Shown piece after piece: positions 36,946 to 48,479 of a stretch of DNA of 64,000 nt. The notes below the pieces were generated by a model. It did no database searches. It had not been told where the DNA came from and saw only the letters and a program-made list of their open reading frames with translations. Source of the DNA: Corynebacterium imitans (lineage in GTDB: Bacteria > Actinomycetota > Actinomycetes > Mycobacteriales > Mycobacteriaceae); NCBI RefSeq assembly GCF_000739455.1, contig NZ_CP009211.1:434001-498000 (forward strand), written 5' to 3'. The translations under genes and the position numbers were made by a program. The stretch's first letter is position 1, and the number at the start of each line of letters is the position of its first letter.

Positions 36946-39900
36946 ATGGTTTCCCGGGTTGCCCGTTCCGCACTTGCCGTGCTCACGACCTGCGCATTGT
37001 GCGCCCCCACCAGTGTTGCGTTTACGGCTATCGCGTCGGAGGAGCCTAGCGGCGGCACCGACATCCTGCTCGAACAGACTGGCACCTTTGCATACCCGTT
37101 GTTCGCGTCCTACAGCCCCGAGTTTGGCAATTGGCTGTATCTGATCCGTTCGGAGGTGGAGCGGGGCATTGGGTTTCGCCCGCCGGTGTACGCGAAGTTT
37201 TCCCCGGAGTACCAGCTGATCGCCCCGCCCAAGGGTATTACGTACAAGAAGGTTGACGGCCCGGAGTGGCTGGACGTGGATCCGGACACCGGCCGGGTGA
37301 GCGTGACCAATGATTTGCTTGAGTACAAGAAGCTGCGCTACAGCAAGAAAGCGGTGCCGGAGAAGCTTTATACGCTGACCGTAGACGTGGACTTCCCCGA
37401 CGGGAAGACGTGGACGCAGTACATCTCCGTCGCGCTGTTTAACAACTGGACCAGCTACTTGCTGTACAACAACCCGGCCACGCTGGAAGAACCGCGCTTT
37501 CCCCGCCGCCCCCTACACCTGACACCGGGGCAGACGCTTACGCTCACGCGCGAGGACATTTCCTGGAAGGACCCGCAGGTTACGTGCGGAGACAAGCCGG
37601 GGGCCGAAGACGTAAAGTGCATCGAGCGCGAGATCCCTGGCTTCTGGCCGAGTGGGGTGTGGGACGCGGATCTCACCGTGGAACCGCAGCCGCACGTGGA
37701 CAATCCGCTGCTGGATTACGTGACCACCGAGGTCATTACCGACGATGAGGGCGAGTTCCAGGAACTCAAGATCCACGCGCACAAGAAGCTGGAAGAGCTG
37801 AATATCCAGGGCTACCGCGGAGGCAACGTCCCGATCCGCTTCCGGTGGTCGCCGCATGAGGGGCAGCAGTTCACATGGTCGGAAGGCGACGTGTGGGACG
37901 TGGTGCCGCTGTACGTCTTCTTCAACCGGCTGCCGGACGATGACAACTACGTTGTCCGCCCGGCCGAGCGCATCTCGACGGTCACTGGGCGCTCGGCGGC
38001 AATCCCACTGCCCACGTTCGACTCCGCGGGTATCGACGGCCTGCCGGAGCAGCCCGTCGACCCGGAGTTTTCGGTGCTGGACGGCGACAGCGCCACCTAC
38101 ACCGATTGGATCAGCGTGGATGCCGCCAGCGGCCAGCTCGTGGCGCGCCCGCGCACAGCGGAGCACCTGGGGGATCACGAGGTACCAATGCGGGTGACGT
38201 TTAAGGACGGGACCGTCTCGCCTGAGTTTCACGTGCCGGTGCATGTGGCGCCCTTGGCGTCCACGGCGCAGCCCGCGTGGGCCAACGCGCAGGTGGCGCG
38301 CGGCACGACGCGCCTGGAGGTGCCGCAGTCGGGCACGCTGCTGGACGGGGCGCAGGTCACGGCCCGCACCGATGCGGAGGGCTTTGCAGCCGTCGCACGC
38401 CCAGGCGGCGCTCTTGAGGTCACTGCGCCGGCGAACGCCCCAGTTGGCACGACCGCGACGTTTACGGTGACCACGCGGTATCCGGATTCCACGGAGGCAG
38501 TGCCTGGAAGCATCGGTACCGACGAATTCACCGTCACCGTCGTTGCGCCGGAGGGCGATACCGTCGACGCGGTGCGCTACCCGGCCCAGGAGCTTATCCG
38601 CGGCGAGTCGCTGACGGTGCCAGCACCGCAGGTGCGCAACGTGACATTCGCGCCGACCACGGATGCCGACGGCACGCCAACGCCAGCATGGGCGCAGGTC
38701 GCTCCCGATGGCACGGTGGTGCTCACCCCGAGCGCGAAACTGCCGCGCGGGGAGACCACGGTGCCGGTGCGCGCCGAGGACGGCCGCGGCGAGGTTCGCG
38801 TCGTGGAAATCCCGGTCACGCTGCGCACAGTCAGCGAGCGCTTCAACCCGTCGTGGGCCGACACCTCCGCGCCGTGGGGCGAGCAGCTCACGGTGCGCAA
38901 CTCCGGCGATGCTATCGATGCGGTGGTCGAGGCATCGCTTCTCGACGCCCCGTCGTGGCACACCGCCGTCGACGGCGACACCGTCGAAGTCACCCCGGGC
39001 CCAGACGCGAAGCCCGGCGACACGGCGCGCCTGCGCATCACCGCGACCTACAGCGACGAAAGCACCGACACGCAGGTGGTGACGGTGCGGATGCGCTCGC
39101 TGGCAGAAAGCCTCTCGGTGAACTGGGAGGACGTCGCCGGGCCGCGCGGGCACCTGCTGCGCGCCGCGAACACGGGCGATCCGCTGCCGGAGGGCACGGC
39201 CATCTCCGCCTCCGGCCCTTCCGAGTGGGGCATCGAGCTTATCGACGGCGCCGGCACCATCACCCTCACCCCACCGGAAAACGCCAAGGCGGACGAGCAC
39301 GCCGCAGTGCAGATCTCGCTGTGGTTCCCGGATGGCAGCCGCGCGGATGCGGAGTTCAACGCGAAGGTCACGCCCGGCGAGGCACTGGAGCCCACGACAA
39401 CTGTGCCTGCGCCGAGCGCGGAAACGAGCACTGTGCCGACGGCTGTGCCACCTGCGACACCGACTGTGGCAACGAGTGCGGCAACGAGTGCGGCAACGAG
39501 CGCCCCGTCGGCAACGGTGAGCACGTCCGCAACCACGGCGACGCCGACCGCAGCACCGCAGCCCACGACTGCGGCACCAACCACCCCGAGCGCGCCGACC
39601 GCGCCGACGGAAGCGCCGACGACGCAAGCAACCCAGACAACCCAGACAACCCAGCCAACCCAGCCAACCCAGACAACCCAGGTGCAGACGCCACTACCGG
39701 CGGTGCCTGGGGAGGGGTCGAGTGGGACGTCGATAAGCAGGGGCCTTGCGCTCGCGGTGAGCCCGCTCATGCTGCTCATCCCGATTGCGCTGGCGCAGCA
39801 GACCGCGGTGCCGGGGCTCACGCCTGCATTGGAGCAGCTGGACGCGCAGCTGCGCGCGCTGCCTCCCGAGGCGGTGCGCCCGCTGGATCGGGCGCTGGCT

Positions 39901-40029
39901 GGCTCAGGTTTCAACCTGGGCGGGGCTGCCGCCGCCGGCGCGGTGGTGACCAGCAGCATTGTTGCGCTGAGCATTGTGCTTGCGGCGGGCCAGGCGCAGG
40001 GGCAGATAGGATCGACGGCCGCGGAGTAG
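36946..40029 (+). CDS. Large secreted/surface protein with Rib-like domains and Thr-rich stalk
   Basis: The 1,027-residue protein has a signal peptide (about 1-31) and a unique 400-residue N-terminal region. Four or so Ig-like units of roughly 90 residues follow, with Rib/YPDG-style ends ([30 protein letters not shown]). A Thr/Ala/Pro stalk (about 835-930) includes repeats of TQTTQ and PTQPTQ. Two hydrophobic segments lie near the C-terminus (about 940-960 and 1000-1018), with no LPxTG. It probably stands on the cell surface or outer mycomembrane as an adhesin-like fibre. I chose ATG 36946 behind AGGAG; TTG 36940 is possible. Confidence 0.78.
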   Translation: MVSRVARSALAVLTTCALCAPTSVAFTAIASEEPSGGTDILLEQTGTFAYPLFASYSPEFGNWLYLIRSEVERGIGFRPPVYAKFSPEYQLIAPPKGITYKKVDGPEWLDVDPDTGRVSVTNDLLEYKKLRYSKKAVPEKLYTLTVDVDFPDGKTWTQYISVALFNNWTSYLLYNNPATLEEPRFPRRPLHLTPGQTLTLTREDISWKDPQVTCGDKPGAEDVKCIEREIPGFWPSGVWDADLTVEPQPHVDNPLLDYVTTEVITDDEGEFQELKIHAHKKLEELNIQGYRGGNVPIRFRWSPHEGQQFTWSEGDVWDVVPLYVFFNRLPDDDNYVVRPAERISTVTGRSAAIPLPTFDSAGIDGLPEQPVDPEFSVLDGDSATYTDWISVDAASGQLVARPRTAEHLGDHEVPMRVTFKDGTVSPEFHVPVHVAPLASTAQPAWANAQVARGTTRLEVPQSGTLLDGAQVTARTDAEGFAAVARPGGALEVTAPANAPVGTTATFTVTTRYPDSTEAVPGSIGTDEFTVTVVAPEGDTVDAVRYPAQELIRGESLTVPAPQVRNVTFAPTTDADGTPTPAWAQVAPDGTVVLTPSAKLPRGETTVPVRAEDGRGEVRVVEIPVTLRTVSERFNPSWADTSAPWGEQLTVRNSGDAIDAVVEASLLDAPSWHTAVDGDTVEVTPGPDAKPGDTARLRITATYSDESTDTQVVTVRMRSLAESLSVNWEDVAGPRGHLLRAANTGDPLPEGTAISASGPSEWGIELIDGAGTITLTPPENAKADEHAAVQISLWFPDGSRADAEFNAKVTPGEALEPTTTVPAPSAETSTVPTAVPPATPTVATSAATSAATSAPSATVSTSATTATPTAAPQPTTAAPTTPSAPTAPTEAPTTQATQTTQTTQPTQPTQTTQVQTPLPAVPGEGSSGTSISRGLALAVSPLMLLIPIALAQQTAVPGLTPALEQLDAQLRALPPEAVRPLDRALAGSGFNLGGAAAAGAVVTSSIVALSIVLAAGQAQGQIGSTAAE

Positions 40030-40072
40030 GCTGCGTCGTCACGCGAGTGGGCAGTGGGCTAGAATCTGTCCC

Positions 40073-41626
<1,554 letters not shown>

Positions 41627-41641
41627 TCCCGCGAGCCTCCC

Positions 41642-42760
41642 TTAGTAATCCGCGGACACGGAACCGATGCGCTGCTTCACGTTAATCGTGAGAAGCTCGC
41701 CGTCCTTGTCCGCGTTTTGCTTTCCTTCTGGGCAGTTGGCGCTGCCAATGGTGGCATCGCAATTGACCACGAACGGGACGTCGTTAGGGAGTTTGAGGTC
41801 GATCTTGCCGATGCCGTTGCGCAGTTCTATTGTCACGGGCTCATCAAGCGGCTCGATGCGCGAAATGTCAATCCGAGCCTCGCCGATGTTGTGCTTGTAT
41901 TCCCGCATAGCCTCCGCGCTGTAGGCGGAGACATTTGCAACGCCGTAGTCCCCGATTGCGCTGGTGCGCAGCATGCTAAGTACGGGAATCGCCCACAGGA
42001 TCGCTGCTGTCGCGACGATAGCGACAGGGATCCAAAGCCAGTAGCGCTTCTTGGTTTGCGCAGGTTCCGGCGTCGGCTCGGACGGATCCGGCAGGTGCCA
42101 CAGACCCGGCGCCGCGCCTAGCGGGTCCCACTCTGGCGGGGCAGCCGGGTGCGGGAAATCCGGCGGCGTGCTCAGATTCGCGGTGGCGGACTGCGCGTAG
42201 GGGCTCTCGGATGGAGTGCCGGTGTTGGTGTCGGCGTCGGGGGCGGGGGACGGGTGGGCGTCGTCAAGCGGGCGCCCCTGCTGGGGCACGAGCAGACCCG
42301 CGGGCGGCTCGGGGCAGCGCTGGTAGAGCAAGTACCAGCCCAGGCCGAAGAGCGCGAAGGTAAGTACTGCGCTGTAGACGGTGGTGCCGTCGCTGGCATA
42401 GGACAGCGAGGGGAAGAAGATGACTATGCCGATCAGGAGCCAGATGGCGAGGCTGCGTTCATCCTTGCCCGTTTCCGACTCGCGAGCGACATTGCCTTCG
42501 CCGGTCGCCAGGGCGGACAAAGGGCTGAATGGGACGCCGAAGCGGGGCATGTTGATCCAGCACAACAGGTAGAGGAAGACGCCGCCGCCGAAGCAGAGGG
42601 TGAGTGCGACGAAGGCGATGCGGATGATAACGGGGTCGATGTTGAAGCGGGTGCCGAAGCCCTCTGCCACGCCGGCGATGACCGCTTTGCCGCCCTGATC
42701 CTTCGGGATGCGGGGCGGGCGGGATGCCCACATCTTAGAGAAGGTGTTCGTCGTGTCCAT
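41642..42760 (-). CDS. PspC-domain membrane protein with C-terminal Toastrack-like domain
   Basis: The 372-residue protein starts with a PspC domain (VIAGVAEGFGTRFNIDPVIIRI, helix about 46-68), followed by further helices near 105-140, a Pro-rich cytosolic linker and another helix at about 245-265. The C-terminal 100 residues contain alternating short beta segments (EARIDISRIEPL, IELRNGIGKIDLKLP, INVKQRIGSVSADY) like the LiaF/Toastrack domain of envelope-stress modules. It is divergent from a PspC-kinase gene with a 122-bp control region. I chose ATG 42760 because the frame upstream has no family match. Confidence 0.85.
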   Translation of the reverse strand: MDTTNTFSKMWASRPPRIPKDQGGKAVIAGVAEGFGTRFNIDPVIIRIAFVALTLCFGGGVFLYLLCWINMPRFGVPFSPLSALATGEGNVARESETGKDERSLAIWLLIGIVIFFPSLSYASDGTTVYSAVLTFALFGLGWYLLYQRCPEPPAGLLVPQQGRPLDDAHPSPAPDADTNTGTPSESPYAQSATANLSTPPDFPHPAAPPEWDPLGAAPGLWHLPDPSEPTPEPAQTKKRYWLWIPVAIVATAAILWAIPVLSMLRTSAIGDYGVANVSAYSAEAMREYKHNIGEARIDISRIEPLDEPVTIELRNGIGKIDLKLPNDVPFVVNCDATIGSANCPEGKQNADKDGELLTINVKQRIGSVSADY

Positions 42761-42882
42761 GCCTCCATTATCGCGGGGAAATGAGGGCGCGACCATCGGG
42801 AAATGCCCTGAAATTTGTCCGCGCGCAAAACTCAGGGTTGTCCCCGATTCGCTTTGCGGGCGCGGGTGGAACAATGAGGGGT

Positions 42883-44088
42883 ATGTCGAAACCCGCCCCG
42901 TATGCAGCCCCGCCACCGGCGCTGTACCCGCGCTTTACCCGGAGTCGCCGCAACCTTATGGTCGCTGGCATCGCCTCCGGGCTGGCGCGCTATTTCGGGG
43001 TGGAGGAGCGCTGGGTGCGCCTCTTTTTCATCCTGGCCTCGTTCGCAGGCGGCGTCGGCGCGCTGGCCTACGCGGCGCTGTGGATGACCACCCCGCTGGA
43101 GCCGAAGTCGGTAGACGACGAGCCTGCGTTTGTGCCTGAGCCGCCGAAGACGAAGGGCTGGGCGCGCGTGGTGAACCTGGTGCTGGTGGTGGTGGCGATC
43201 GCGGGCGCGCTCGTCTCGTTGAAGGCGTCGAGTGGCGTGGGGACCTCGGTCGTGTTCTTCGTGGGCCTGTTCATCGTTGGTGCGGTGCTCGCGCTGCAGG
43301 CGTACGACCGGGAAATGAGCTCGACTGCCAACATGCTCACCTTGTCAGTGGGCGCGTTGCTGGTTATGGGCGGGGTGCTCGCAATAGCGGTGTTGGGCGA
43401 GAGCGCCGGGATCGCCGGCGTGGTAGTCGCCGTGCTGGTCACCGTGTGCGGCGTGGCGGTGCTGGTCATCCCACTGTTGATGCGCCTGACCTCGTCGCTG
43501 CTTGCGGAGCGCGAGGCGAAGGCGGTGGCGGATCAGCGCGCGGAGATCGCCGCCCGCCTGCACGATTCGGTGCTGCAGACCCTCGCCCTGATTCAGAAGC
43601 AGGCGGATAGACCTGAGGAGGTCGCCCGCCTTGCGCGTGGCCAGGAGCGCGAGCTTCGCGCCTGGCTTTTCGACGCCTCCGAGCACGCCGCATCCCAACC
43701 GTCCACCCTCTTCCAGGCGCTCAACCTGGCAGCCGGGGAGGTCGAGGACACCTTCGGCGTGGTGATCAGGCCCGTGACGGTGGGCGAGGACCCGGCGTTG
43801 ACGGAGGACAACGAGCCGCTGGCGTTGGCCGCGCGCGAGGCGATGGTCAACGCCGCCAAGCACAGCGGCACCGAGACCGTCGATGTCTACGCCGAGCACC
43901 TCGGCGGCGAGCTCAGCGTGTTCGTGCGCGACCGAGGCGTGGGCTTTGACCAGGACGCGATCCCCGAGGACCGCCACGGGGTGCGCGATTCCATCGTCGG
44001 CCGCATGGCACGCGCCGGCGGCGCCGCCCGGATCACGTCAGCGCCGGGTCAGGGCACAGAAGTAGAGCTGACGGTGTCACCCAGTTAG
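42883..44088 (+). CDS. PspC-domain sensor histidine kinase (HisKA_3)
   Basis: The 401-residue kinase has an N-terminal PspC domain (about 15-70, with LMVAGIASGLARYFGVEERWVRL), several more helices (to about 200), the phosphoacceptor H227 in RLHDSVLQTLALIQ and a C-terminal ATPase domain (EAMVNAAKHSG, DRGVGFD, PGQGTEVELTV). This belongs to the NarL/LiaS-type kinases. It overlaps no gene and is 10 bp before its response regulator. It probably senses envelope stress jointly with the divergent PspC/Toastrack protein. Confidence 0.93.
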   Translation: MSKPAPYAAPPPALYPRFTRSRRNLMVAGIASGLARYFGVEERWVRLFFILASFAGGVGALAYAALWMTTPLEPKSVDDEPAFVPEPPKTKGWARVVNLVLVVVAIAGALVSLKASSGVGTSVVFFVGLFIVGAVLALQAYDREMSSTANMLTLSVGALLVMGGVLAIAVLGESAGIAGVVVAVLVTVCGVAVLVIPLLMRLTSSLLAEREAKAVADQRAEIAARLHDSVLQTLALIQKQADRPEEVARLARGQERELRAWLFDASEHAASQPSTLFQALNLAAGEVEDTFGVVIRPVTVGEDPALTEDNEPLALAAREAMVNAAKHSGTETVDVYAEHLGGELSVFVRDRGVGFDQDAIPEDRHGVRDSIVGRMARAGGAARITSAPGQGTEVELTVSPS

Positions 44089-44098
44089 CCTTATGGGT

Positions 44099-44767
44099 AT
44101 GGTTCGCGTCTTTCTCGTTGATGACCACTCCGTCTTCCGTGCCGGCGTGCGTGCTGAGCTGTCGGAGAAGACCGACAGCGTTGACATCGTCGGCGAGGCC
44201 GGCACCGTCGCCGAGGCGATCGAGGGCATCCGGAAGACCGCACCGCACGTCGTGCTGCTCGATGTGCACATGCCCGACGGCGGCGGCCTAGCCGTGCTGC
44301 GCGCGGTCCAGCGGGAAGACGCGGGCGTGAAGTTTCTGTGCCTCAGCGTGTCCGACGCCGCCGAAGACGTCATCGCCCTGATCCGCGCCGGCGCGCGCGG
44401 CTACGTGACCAAGAACATCGACGGCGCGGAGCTCGCCGAGGCCGTCGCCCGCGTCCACGGCGGGGATGCGTACTTCTCGCCGCGCCTGGCCGGCTTCGTC
44501 CTCGACGCCTTCGCCTCCGGTGGGGTGGTCGAGGACCCGGCGGGCGAGCCAGTCAAGGTGGAAGACCCGGCCGTCGACGCGCTGACCCGCCGCGAGCTCG
44601 AGGTCCTACGCTTGCTCGCGCGTGGCTACACCTACAAGGAGATTGGCAAGCAGCTGTTCATCTCGGTGAAGACGGTGGAAACGCACGCGTCGAATATCCT
44701 GCGCAAGACGCAGACCTCCAACCGCCACCAGCTCACCCGCTGGGCCGCGGACCGCGATCTGGATTAA
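44099..44767 (+). CDS. LuxR/NarL-type response regulator of the PspC system
   Basis: The 222-residue regulator has a receiver domain with the phosphoacceptor D55 (VVLLDVHMPDG), acidic D8-D9 and the conserved lysine near 105 (RGYVTKN). It is followed by a LuxR helix-turn-helix (LTRRELEVLRLLARGYTYKEIGKQLFISVKTVETH). It follows its kinase directly. ATG 44093 would add two residues. Its 3' end overlaps the opposite gene by 4 bp. Confidence 0.94.
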   Translation: MVRVFLVDDHSVFRAGVRAELSEKTDSVDIVGEAGTVAEAIEGIRKTAPHVVLLDVHMPDGGGLAVLRAVQREDAGVKFLCLSVSDAAEDVIALIRAGARGYVTKNIDGAELAEAVARVHGGDAYFSPRLAGFVLDAFASGGVVEDPAGEPVKVEDPAVDALTRRELEVLRLLARGYTYKEIGKQLFISVKTVETHASNILRKTQTSNRHQLTRWAADRDLD

Positions 44768-45171
44768 GCGTAGGCGAGCCGCCGCGACCCGTCGACGTGC
44801 GGAAACAGCAGCCACGCGAGCGCGAACAGCCCCACGAACGCAACCAGCGCGCCCCACGTGGGCCACTGCGCAAGTGGCGCGAGCATGAGCAACAGCCACC
44901 ACAGCATCAGCGGCACGAGCATGCTTATCGACGCCACCGTGGACGCCCCCTTCCGCGCCGCGTACTCACGCATCTCGCGCCGGTAGGGGTGCGCAAACGT
45001 CACCCCGAGCGCAACCGCTATGCACACGAGCGCAAGCCCGGCCCGGACCGCGATCGGGGCAGCAGAGGCCATGACGGCGACCGAACCCGCCGCCCCGGCG
45101 GCGCCCGCGGCGCGGACGGCAAGCGGGGTCGGGATGGGGGTGACACGGGAGCGGATGTCGGCGGGCATCAT
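44764..45171 (-). CDS. Small integral membrane protein
   Basis: The 135-residue protein has about four hydrophobic segments: 18-37, 42-60, 79-98 and 103-122. There is no recognised family. It converges on the response-regulator gene with a 4-bp overlap of ends. It contains the over-represented CGTCGATAAGC motif, read as S-I-S with the rare ATA codon. Confidence 0.68.
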   Translation of the reverse strand: MMPADIRSRVTPIPTPLAVRAAGAAGAAGSVAVMASAAPIAVRAGLALVCIAVALGVTFAHPYRREMREYAARKGASTVASISMLVPLMLWWLLLMLAPLAQWPTWGALVAFVGLFALAWLLFPHVDGSRRLAYA

Positions 45172-45224
45172 GGGCAGTTACTGTAGCAGGTGGGCGTGGC
45201 GTCGATAAGCGATGGCCTTGGCGT

Positions 45225-45278
45225 TCGAAAGTGCTTGCGACCTTGGTGGTTGCTCGTGTTCGGGGTGGGGTGCATACT
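45225..45278 (+). promoter_or_regulatory. Candidate LexA box and promoter for leaderless imuA'
   Basis: TCGAA-N6-TGCGA at 45225-45240 matches the corynebacterial LexA half-sites TCGAA-N6-TTCGA with one mismatch. Downstream, TTGCTC (45250-45255), 17 bp, CATACT (45273-45278) form a promoter whose predicted start falls at the GTG 45286. SOS control of imuA'-imuB is known in related genera; this site is a by-eye prediction. Confidence 0.5.
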
Positions 45279-45285
45279 GTTCGGT

Positions 45286-45987
45286 GTGAACGGAACACCT
45301 ATTCGACAGGCTGCTGGCGGAGACCGGCATGCCCAGATCGCCCAGCTGCGCGCCCGGATGGCGGAGCTGGGCGGCGACGCTGCGCCGCAGGTCGTGGCGG
45401 GCGAAGGTGTACTTTCCGTGCCTGGCGGGTTGGCGCAGGTGCTGCCGGGCGGGGGCTTGCCGCGCCGCGCCGTCACACAGATGAGCGAGACTCCCGCGCT
45501 GGTGGTCGAGCTGCTCGACCGCGTCGCCGGGGCAGGGGGCACGGTGGGCGTGATCGGGTGGCCCGAACTGTCGTATGCGGGCATGTCGGCAGGCGCGCTC
45601 GAGCGGGTCATCGCGGTGCCGGAGCCGGGCATCGAGGACCTTACCGTTGCCGGTGTGCTCGCCGAAGGCCTTGACCTGGTGGTGCTGCGCACCCGGACGG
45701 AGCTGCGCCTAAGCCCCGTGCGTGCCCGGCCGCTGCTCGCGCGGCTACGCAAGGGTAATGCGGCGCTCGTGGCGGTGAACGTGGCCGTGCCCTCGCCCGC
45801 GCTGCGGGTCAGTGGGCAGGTCGCGCAATTCCACGGGATTGGTCGGGGCACAGGACGCATCCGGGGGATCGACGTGCGCGTGCGCGCCACCGCGAAGGGC
45901 TGGCCGGGCGCGACGGCAACGCTCACGCTCGGTACTGGGCCGGCACGTGAGGCCGTGGTCGAGCGCCACCTGAAGGCGGTGCCCTAA
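45286..45987 (+). CDS. imuA': ImuA', mutasome accessory protein
   Basis: The 233-residue RecA-fold relative belongs with ImuB and DnaE2 in damage-induced mutagenesis. The segment VLSVPGGLAQVLPGGGLPRRAVTQ resembles the SulA/ImuA start but lacks a full Walker A. I place the start at GTG 45286 because a promoter ends there and homology begins just after; an upstream extension would add a spurious hydrophobic stretch. Its stop abuts imuB directly. Homologue of Rv3395c by context. Confidence 0.85.
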   Translation: MNGTPIRQAAGGDRHAQIAQLRARMAELGGDAAPQVVAGEGVLSVPGGLAQVLPGGGLPRRAVTQMSETPALVVELLDRVAGAGGTVGVIGWPELSYAGMSAGALERVIAVPEPGIEDLTVAGVLAEGLDLVVLRTRTELRLSPVRARPLLARLRKGNAALVAVNVAVPSPALRVSGQVAQFHGIGRGTGRIRGIDVRVRATAKGWPGATATLTLGTGPAREAVVERHLKAVP

Positions 45988-47517
45988 ATGCGGGTGGCGG
46001 CGCTGTGGTTCCCTGACTGGCCCGTGCAAGCCGCCACCCTGGACGCAGGCGACACGCTGCGCGAGCCGGTGGCGATTGCCGCCCAGCACCGGATCAAGGT
46101 CTGCTCCCAGGCCGCGCGCCGGGCGGGGGTGCGCCGCGGGATGCGGGTGCGCAACGCCCAGGCGCTTGCGCCCGAGCTGACGGTGGTCGACGACAACCCG
46201 GACCGCGACGGGCGCATGTTCGCCGCGCTCGCCGGCAGTCTTGACGACGTCGCCGCCTCCGTCGAGGTCCTACGCCCCGGACTCGTCGCCGTGGACCTGC
46301 AGGCCGCCGCCCGCTTCCACGGGGACGAGGACACGGCACTGGAGATGCTGTTAGACGCCGCCCAACGCAGCGGCATCGAGGCCTTCGTGGGCGCGGCCGA
46401 CGAGCTGGCCACCGCCGTGATCGCCACCCGCAGCTCCGAACTCGTGGTACCCGGGGCCTCCGCACAGTTCTTGGCCGAGCAGCCGCTGGGCGTACTCGTC
46501 GCGGAGGTCGCACTCGGGGCGGATATCGCGACCGTCAACGCGCTCGGCCAGCTGGGGATTGCTACGTTAGGCCAGCTCGCCCAGCTGCCGCCGCAGGCGG
46601 TGACCACCCGCTTCGGTGCCGGCGGGATGCGCATCCACCGCATCGCGCGCGCCGCCCCGGACCGCCGAGTTGCCCCCGAACTCCCGGCTGCGGACCTCGC
46701 GGTCGGGCTCACCCCGGAGGACCCGATCGAACGCGTCGACGCCGCCGCCTTCGCCGCCCGCGCGCTCGCCGCCACGCTGCACGAAAAGCTCGCCGAGCAC
46801 GGCGCAAGCTGCCTGCGCCTGAAGGTGATCGCGGAGCTGGCCACCGGCGAGCGCGTCGAACGCGTCTGGCGCACCCGCGAGGCGCTTTCCGAGTCCGCGA
46901 CCGCAGACCGCGTCCGCTGGCAGCTCGACGGCTGGCTCACCCGCGGCGGCACCGGCGCGATCACCTCGCTCATCTTGGAGCCACTCGAGCTGTCCACCCC
47001 CGAGGAGCGCGAGCTCTTCCGCAGCAGCGCGGGCGACGGGGCCCGCCGCGTCATCGAGCGCGTGCAGTCCCAGCTGGGCATCGACGCAGTAGTACAGCCG
47101 CGCGCCGTCGGCGGCCGCGGCGTGGCCGAACGCATCGCGTTTTCCCCCTTCGGCGAGCAGCCGGAAGCCACCGCCGCCCAACCCTGGCCAGGCGCGATCC
47201 CCGCACCGCTGCCCGCCCGCCTCGGCGGCGGCATCGACCACCCGGCCTCGCGCATCATGCTTATCGACGCCCACGCACACCCAATCACCGTCACCGCCGA
47301 AGCCCTCCTGTCCGCCGATCCCTACGCGCTGGCCTGGGGAAAACACAAGTATCTGGTCACAGGCTGGGCCGGACCCTGGCCCGTGGACGAGGGCTGGTGG
47401 GGCGCGTCCGGGCAACGCGTGGCGCGGCTTCAGGTCGTGGGGGAGTCGGGCCGTGGGGTGGAGGCGTGGCTGTTGGTGTGGACCCGGCGCAGCTGGCGCG
47501 TCGAGGCTGTGTATTAG
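45988..47517 (+). CDS. imuB: ImuB, catalytically inactive Y-family polymerase
   Basis: The 509-residue Y-family protein starts VAALWFPDWPVQAA, where active enzymes have D-x-D in VDMDAF-like sequence. The second site reads VAVDLQAAARF instead of S-I-D-E, so the catalytic acids are gone, as in ImuB. The palm/fingers are followed by a helix-hairpin-helix (LGQLAQLPPQAVTTRFGAGG) and little finger. ImuB is thought to bridge ImuA', DnaE2 and the beta clamp. The final codons overlap the TTAGGGCACCCTAA palindrome. Confidence 0.92.
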   Translation: MRVAALWFPDWPVQAATLDAGDTLREPVAIAAQHRIKVCSQAARRAGVRRGMRVRNAQALAPELTVVDDNPDRDGRMFAALAGSLDDVAASVEVLRPGLVAVDLQAAARFHGDEDTALEMLLDAAQRSGIEAFVGAADELATAVIATRSSELVVPGASAQFLAEQPLGVLVAEVALGADIATVNALGQLGIATLGQLAQLPPQAVTTRFGAGGMRIHRIARAAPDRRVAPELPAADLAVGLTPEDPIERVDAAAFAARALAATLHEKLAEHGASCLRLKVIAELATGERVERVWRTREALSESATADRVRWQLDGWLTRGGTGAITSLILEPLELSTPEERELFRSSAGDGARRVIERVQSQLGIDAVVQPRAVGGRGVAERIAFSPFGEQPEATAAQPWPGAIPAPLPARLGGGIDHPASRIMLIDAHAHPITVTAEALLSADPYALAWGKHKYLVTGWAGPWPVDEGWWGASGQRVARLQVVGESGRGVEAWLLVWTRRSWRVEAVY

Positions 47518-47527
47518 GGCACCCTAA
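47514..47527. promoter_or_regulatory. Perfect palindrome TTAGGGCACCCTAA before the ferredoxin-like gene
   Basis: This 14-bp perfect palindrome spans the imuB stop codon and ends 19 bp before the next ATG, next to a TATGGT box at 47533-47538. It could be an operator for the downstream thioredoxin-like ferredoxin gene. It is not a DtxR box, as the TTAGG/CCTAA halves are 4 bp apart rather than 9. Confidence 0.35.
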
Positions 47528-47546
47528 AGGTTGTATGGTGGTGGGC

Positions 47547-48479
47547 ATGAGTGAGGAAACTTTGACCAGCGCACCGGACGTGTTCTGCTCCGACGTCCAG
47601 GTTGAGTCGCTGCCCGGCACCGCGAAGCCGGGTTCGACGTACGTGCTTTTCGAGTGGCCGCACGCCTGGACCCACGACGTCCTCGACGGCGGCACGCTCG
47701 GGGAGGAGCTCACCGAGAAACTCAAGGCGCACCTGGCTGAGTACGACGCCTCCCTGCTGCTCATCCGCCACCCAACGCGGGAGGGCCGCCAGATCGAGGA
47801 TCACCACGTCTACCTCGTCTTCGCCGAGGAGGCCGCGACCGAGGTCATGCACATCGACGCGCCCGAGGAACTGCTGGGTCTCGACCTGTCCGGCCCCGGC
47901 AAGAACGAAGGCGCGGTCGCGCGCACTAAGCCGCTGCTGCTCGTGTGCACGCACGCCAAGCGCGACCGCTGCTGTGCGGTCAAGGGCCGCAGCCTGGTCA
48001 ACAAGCTGGTAGAGAAGTACCCGTTCGGCCAGGGCAACGATGTGGTGTGGGAGACCTCGCATATCAAGGGCCACCGCTTCGCTCCGACGATGCTGCTTCT
48101 GCCCTGGGCCTACAGCTTCGGCCGGATGACCTTCGAGGCCACCGACGCCATGCTGGAGGCGGCGCTGCGCGGCGAGTACTTCGTCCCCGGCAACCGGGGC
48201 CGCGGCACGCTGAGTGCGCCCGCCCAGGCCGCCGAGGTGGCGGTCGCGGCGGAACTGTCGCGTGCGGGTGAGCAGGTGCGCTACGGCGAGTTGGAAGTTG
48301 CGGATGTGGCGGTGGCGGGTGATGGGGGATATGTGCGCGTCGATAAGCAGGGAGCCTCATACACCGTGGAACTGGCACGCAAAGAGGTGACCGGGGTTGT
48401 GCCCTCGTGCGGTAAGCCCGCGAAGGCCGACGAGAGCTGGGTGCCTACCGCGGTGACAGCGCGTCCGCCACGCGACTAA
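47547..48479 (+). CDS. Sucrase/ferredoxin-like family protein (thioredoxin-fold [2Fe-2S] type)
   Basis: The 310-residue protein contains VCTHAKRDRCCAVKGR (C134, C142, C143) and the following GNDVVWETSHIKGHRFAPTMLLLPWAYSFGRM. Both are signatures of the Suc_Fer-like family related to thioredoxin-like [2Fe-2S] ferredoxins. Substrate unknown. I chose ATG 47547 by family; the open frame continues back into imuB. Its 3' end overlaps the convergent HAD gene by 35 bp. Confidence 0.85.
   Translation: MSEETLTSAPDVFCSDVQVESLPGTAKPGSTYVLFEWPHAWTHDVLDGGTLGEELTEKLKAHLAEYDASLLLIRHPTREGRQIEDHHVYLVFAEEAATEVMHIDAPEELLGLDLSGPGKNEGAVARTKPLLLVCTHAKRDRCCAVKGRSLVNKLVEKYPFGQGNDVVWETSHIKGHRFAPTMLLLPWAYSFGRMTFEATDAMLEAALRGEYFVPGNRGRGTLSAPAQAAEVAVAAELSRAGEQVRYGELEVADVAVAGDGGYVRVDKQGASYTVELARKEVTGVVPSCGKPAKADESWVPTAVTARPPRD

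Noticed and set aside
47514..47527. DtxR iron box before the ferredoxin-like gene
   Set aside because: The TTAGG and CCTAA halves are only 4 bp apart, while DtxR sites need 9. Kept only as an unidentified palindrome.
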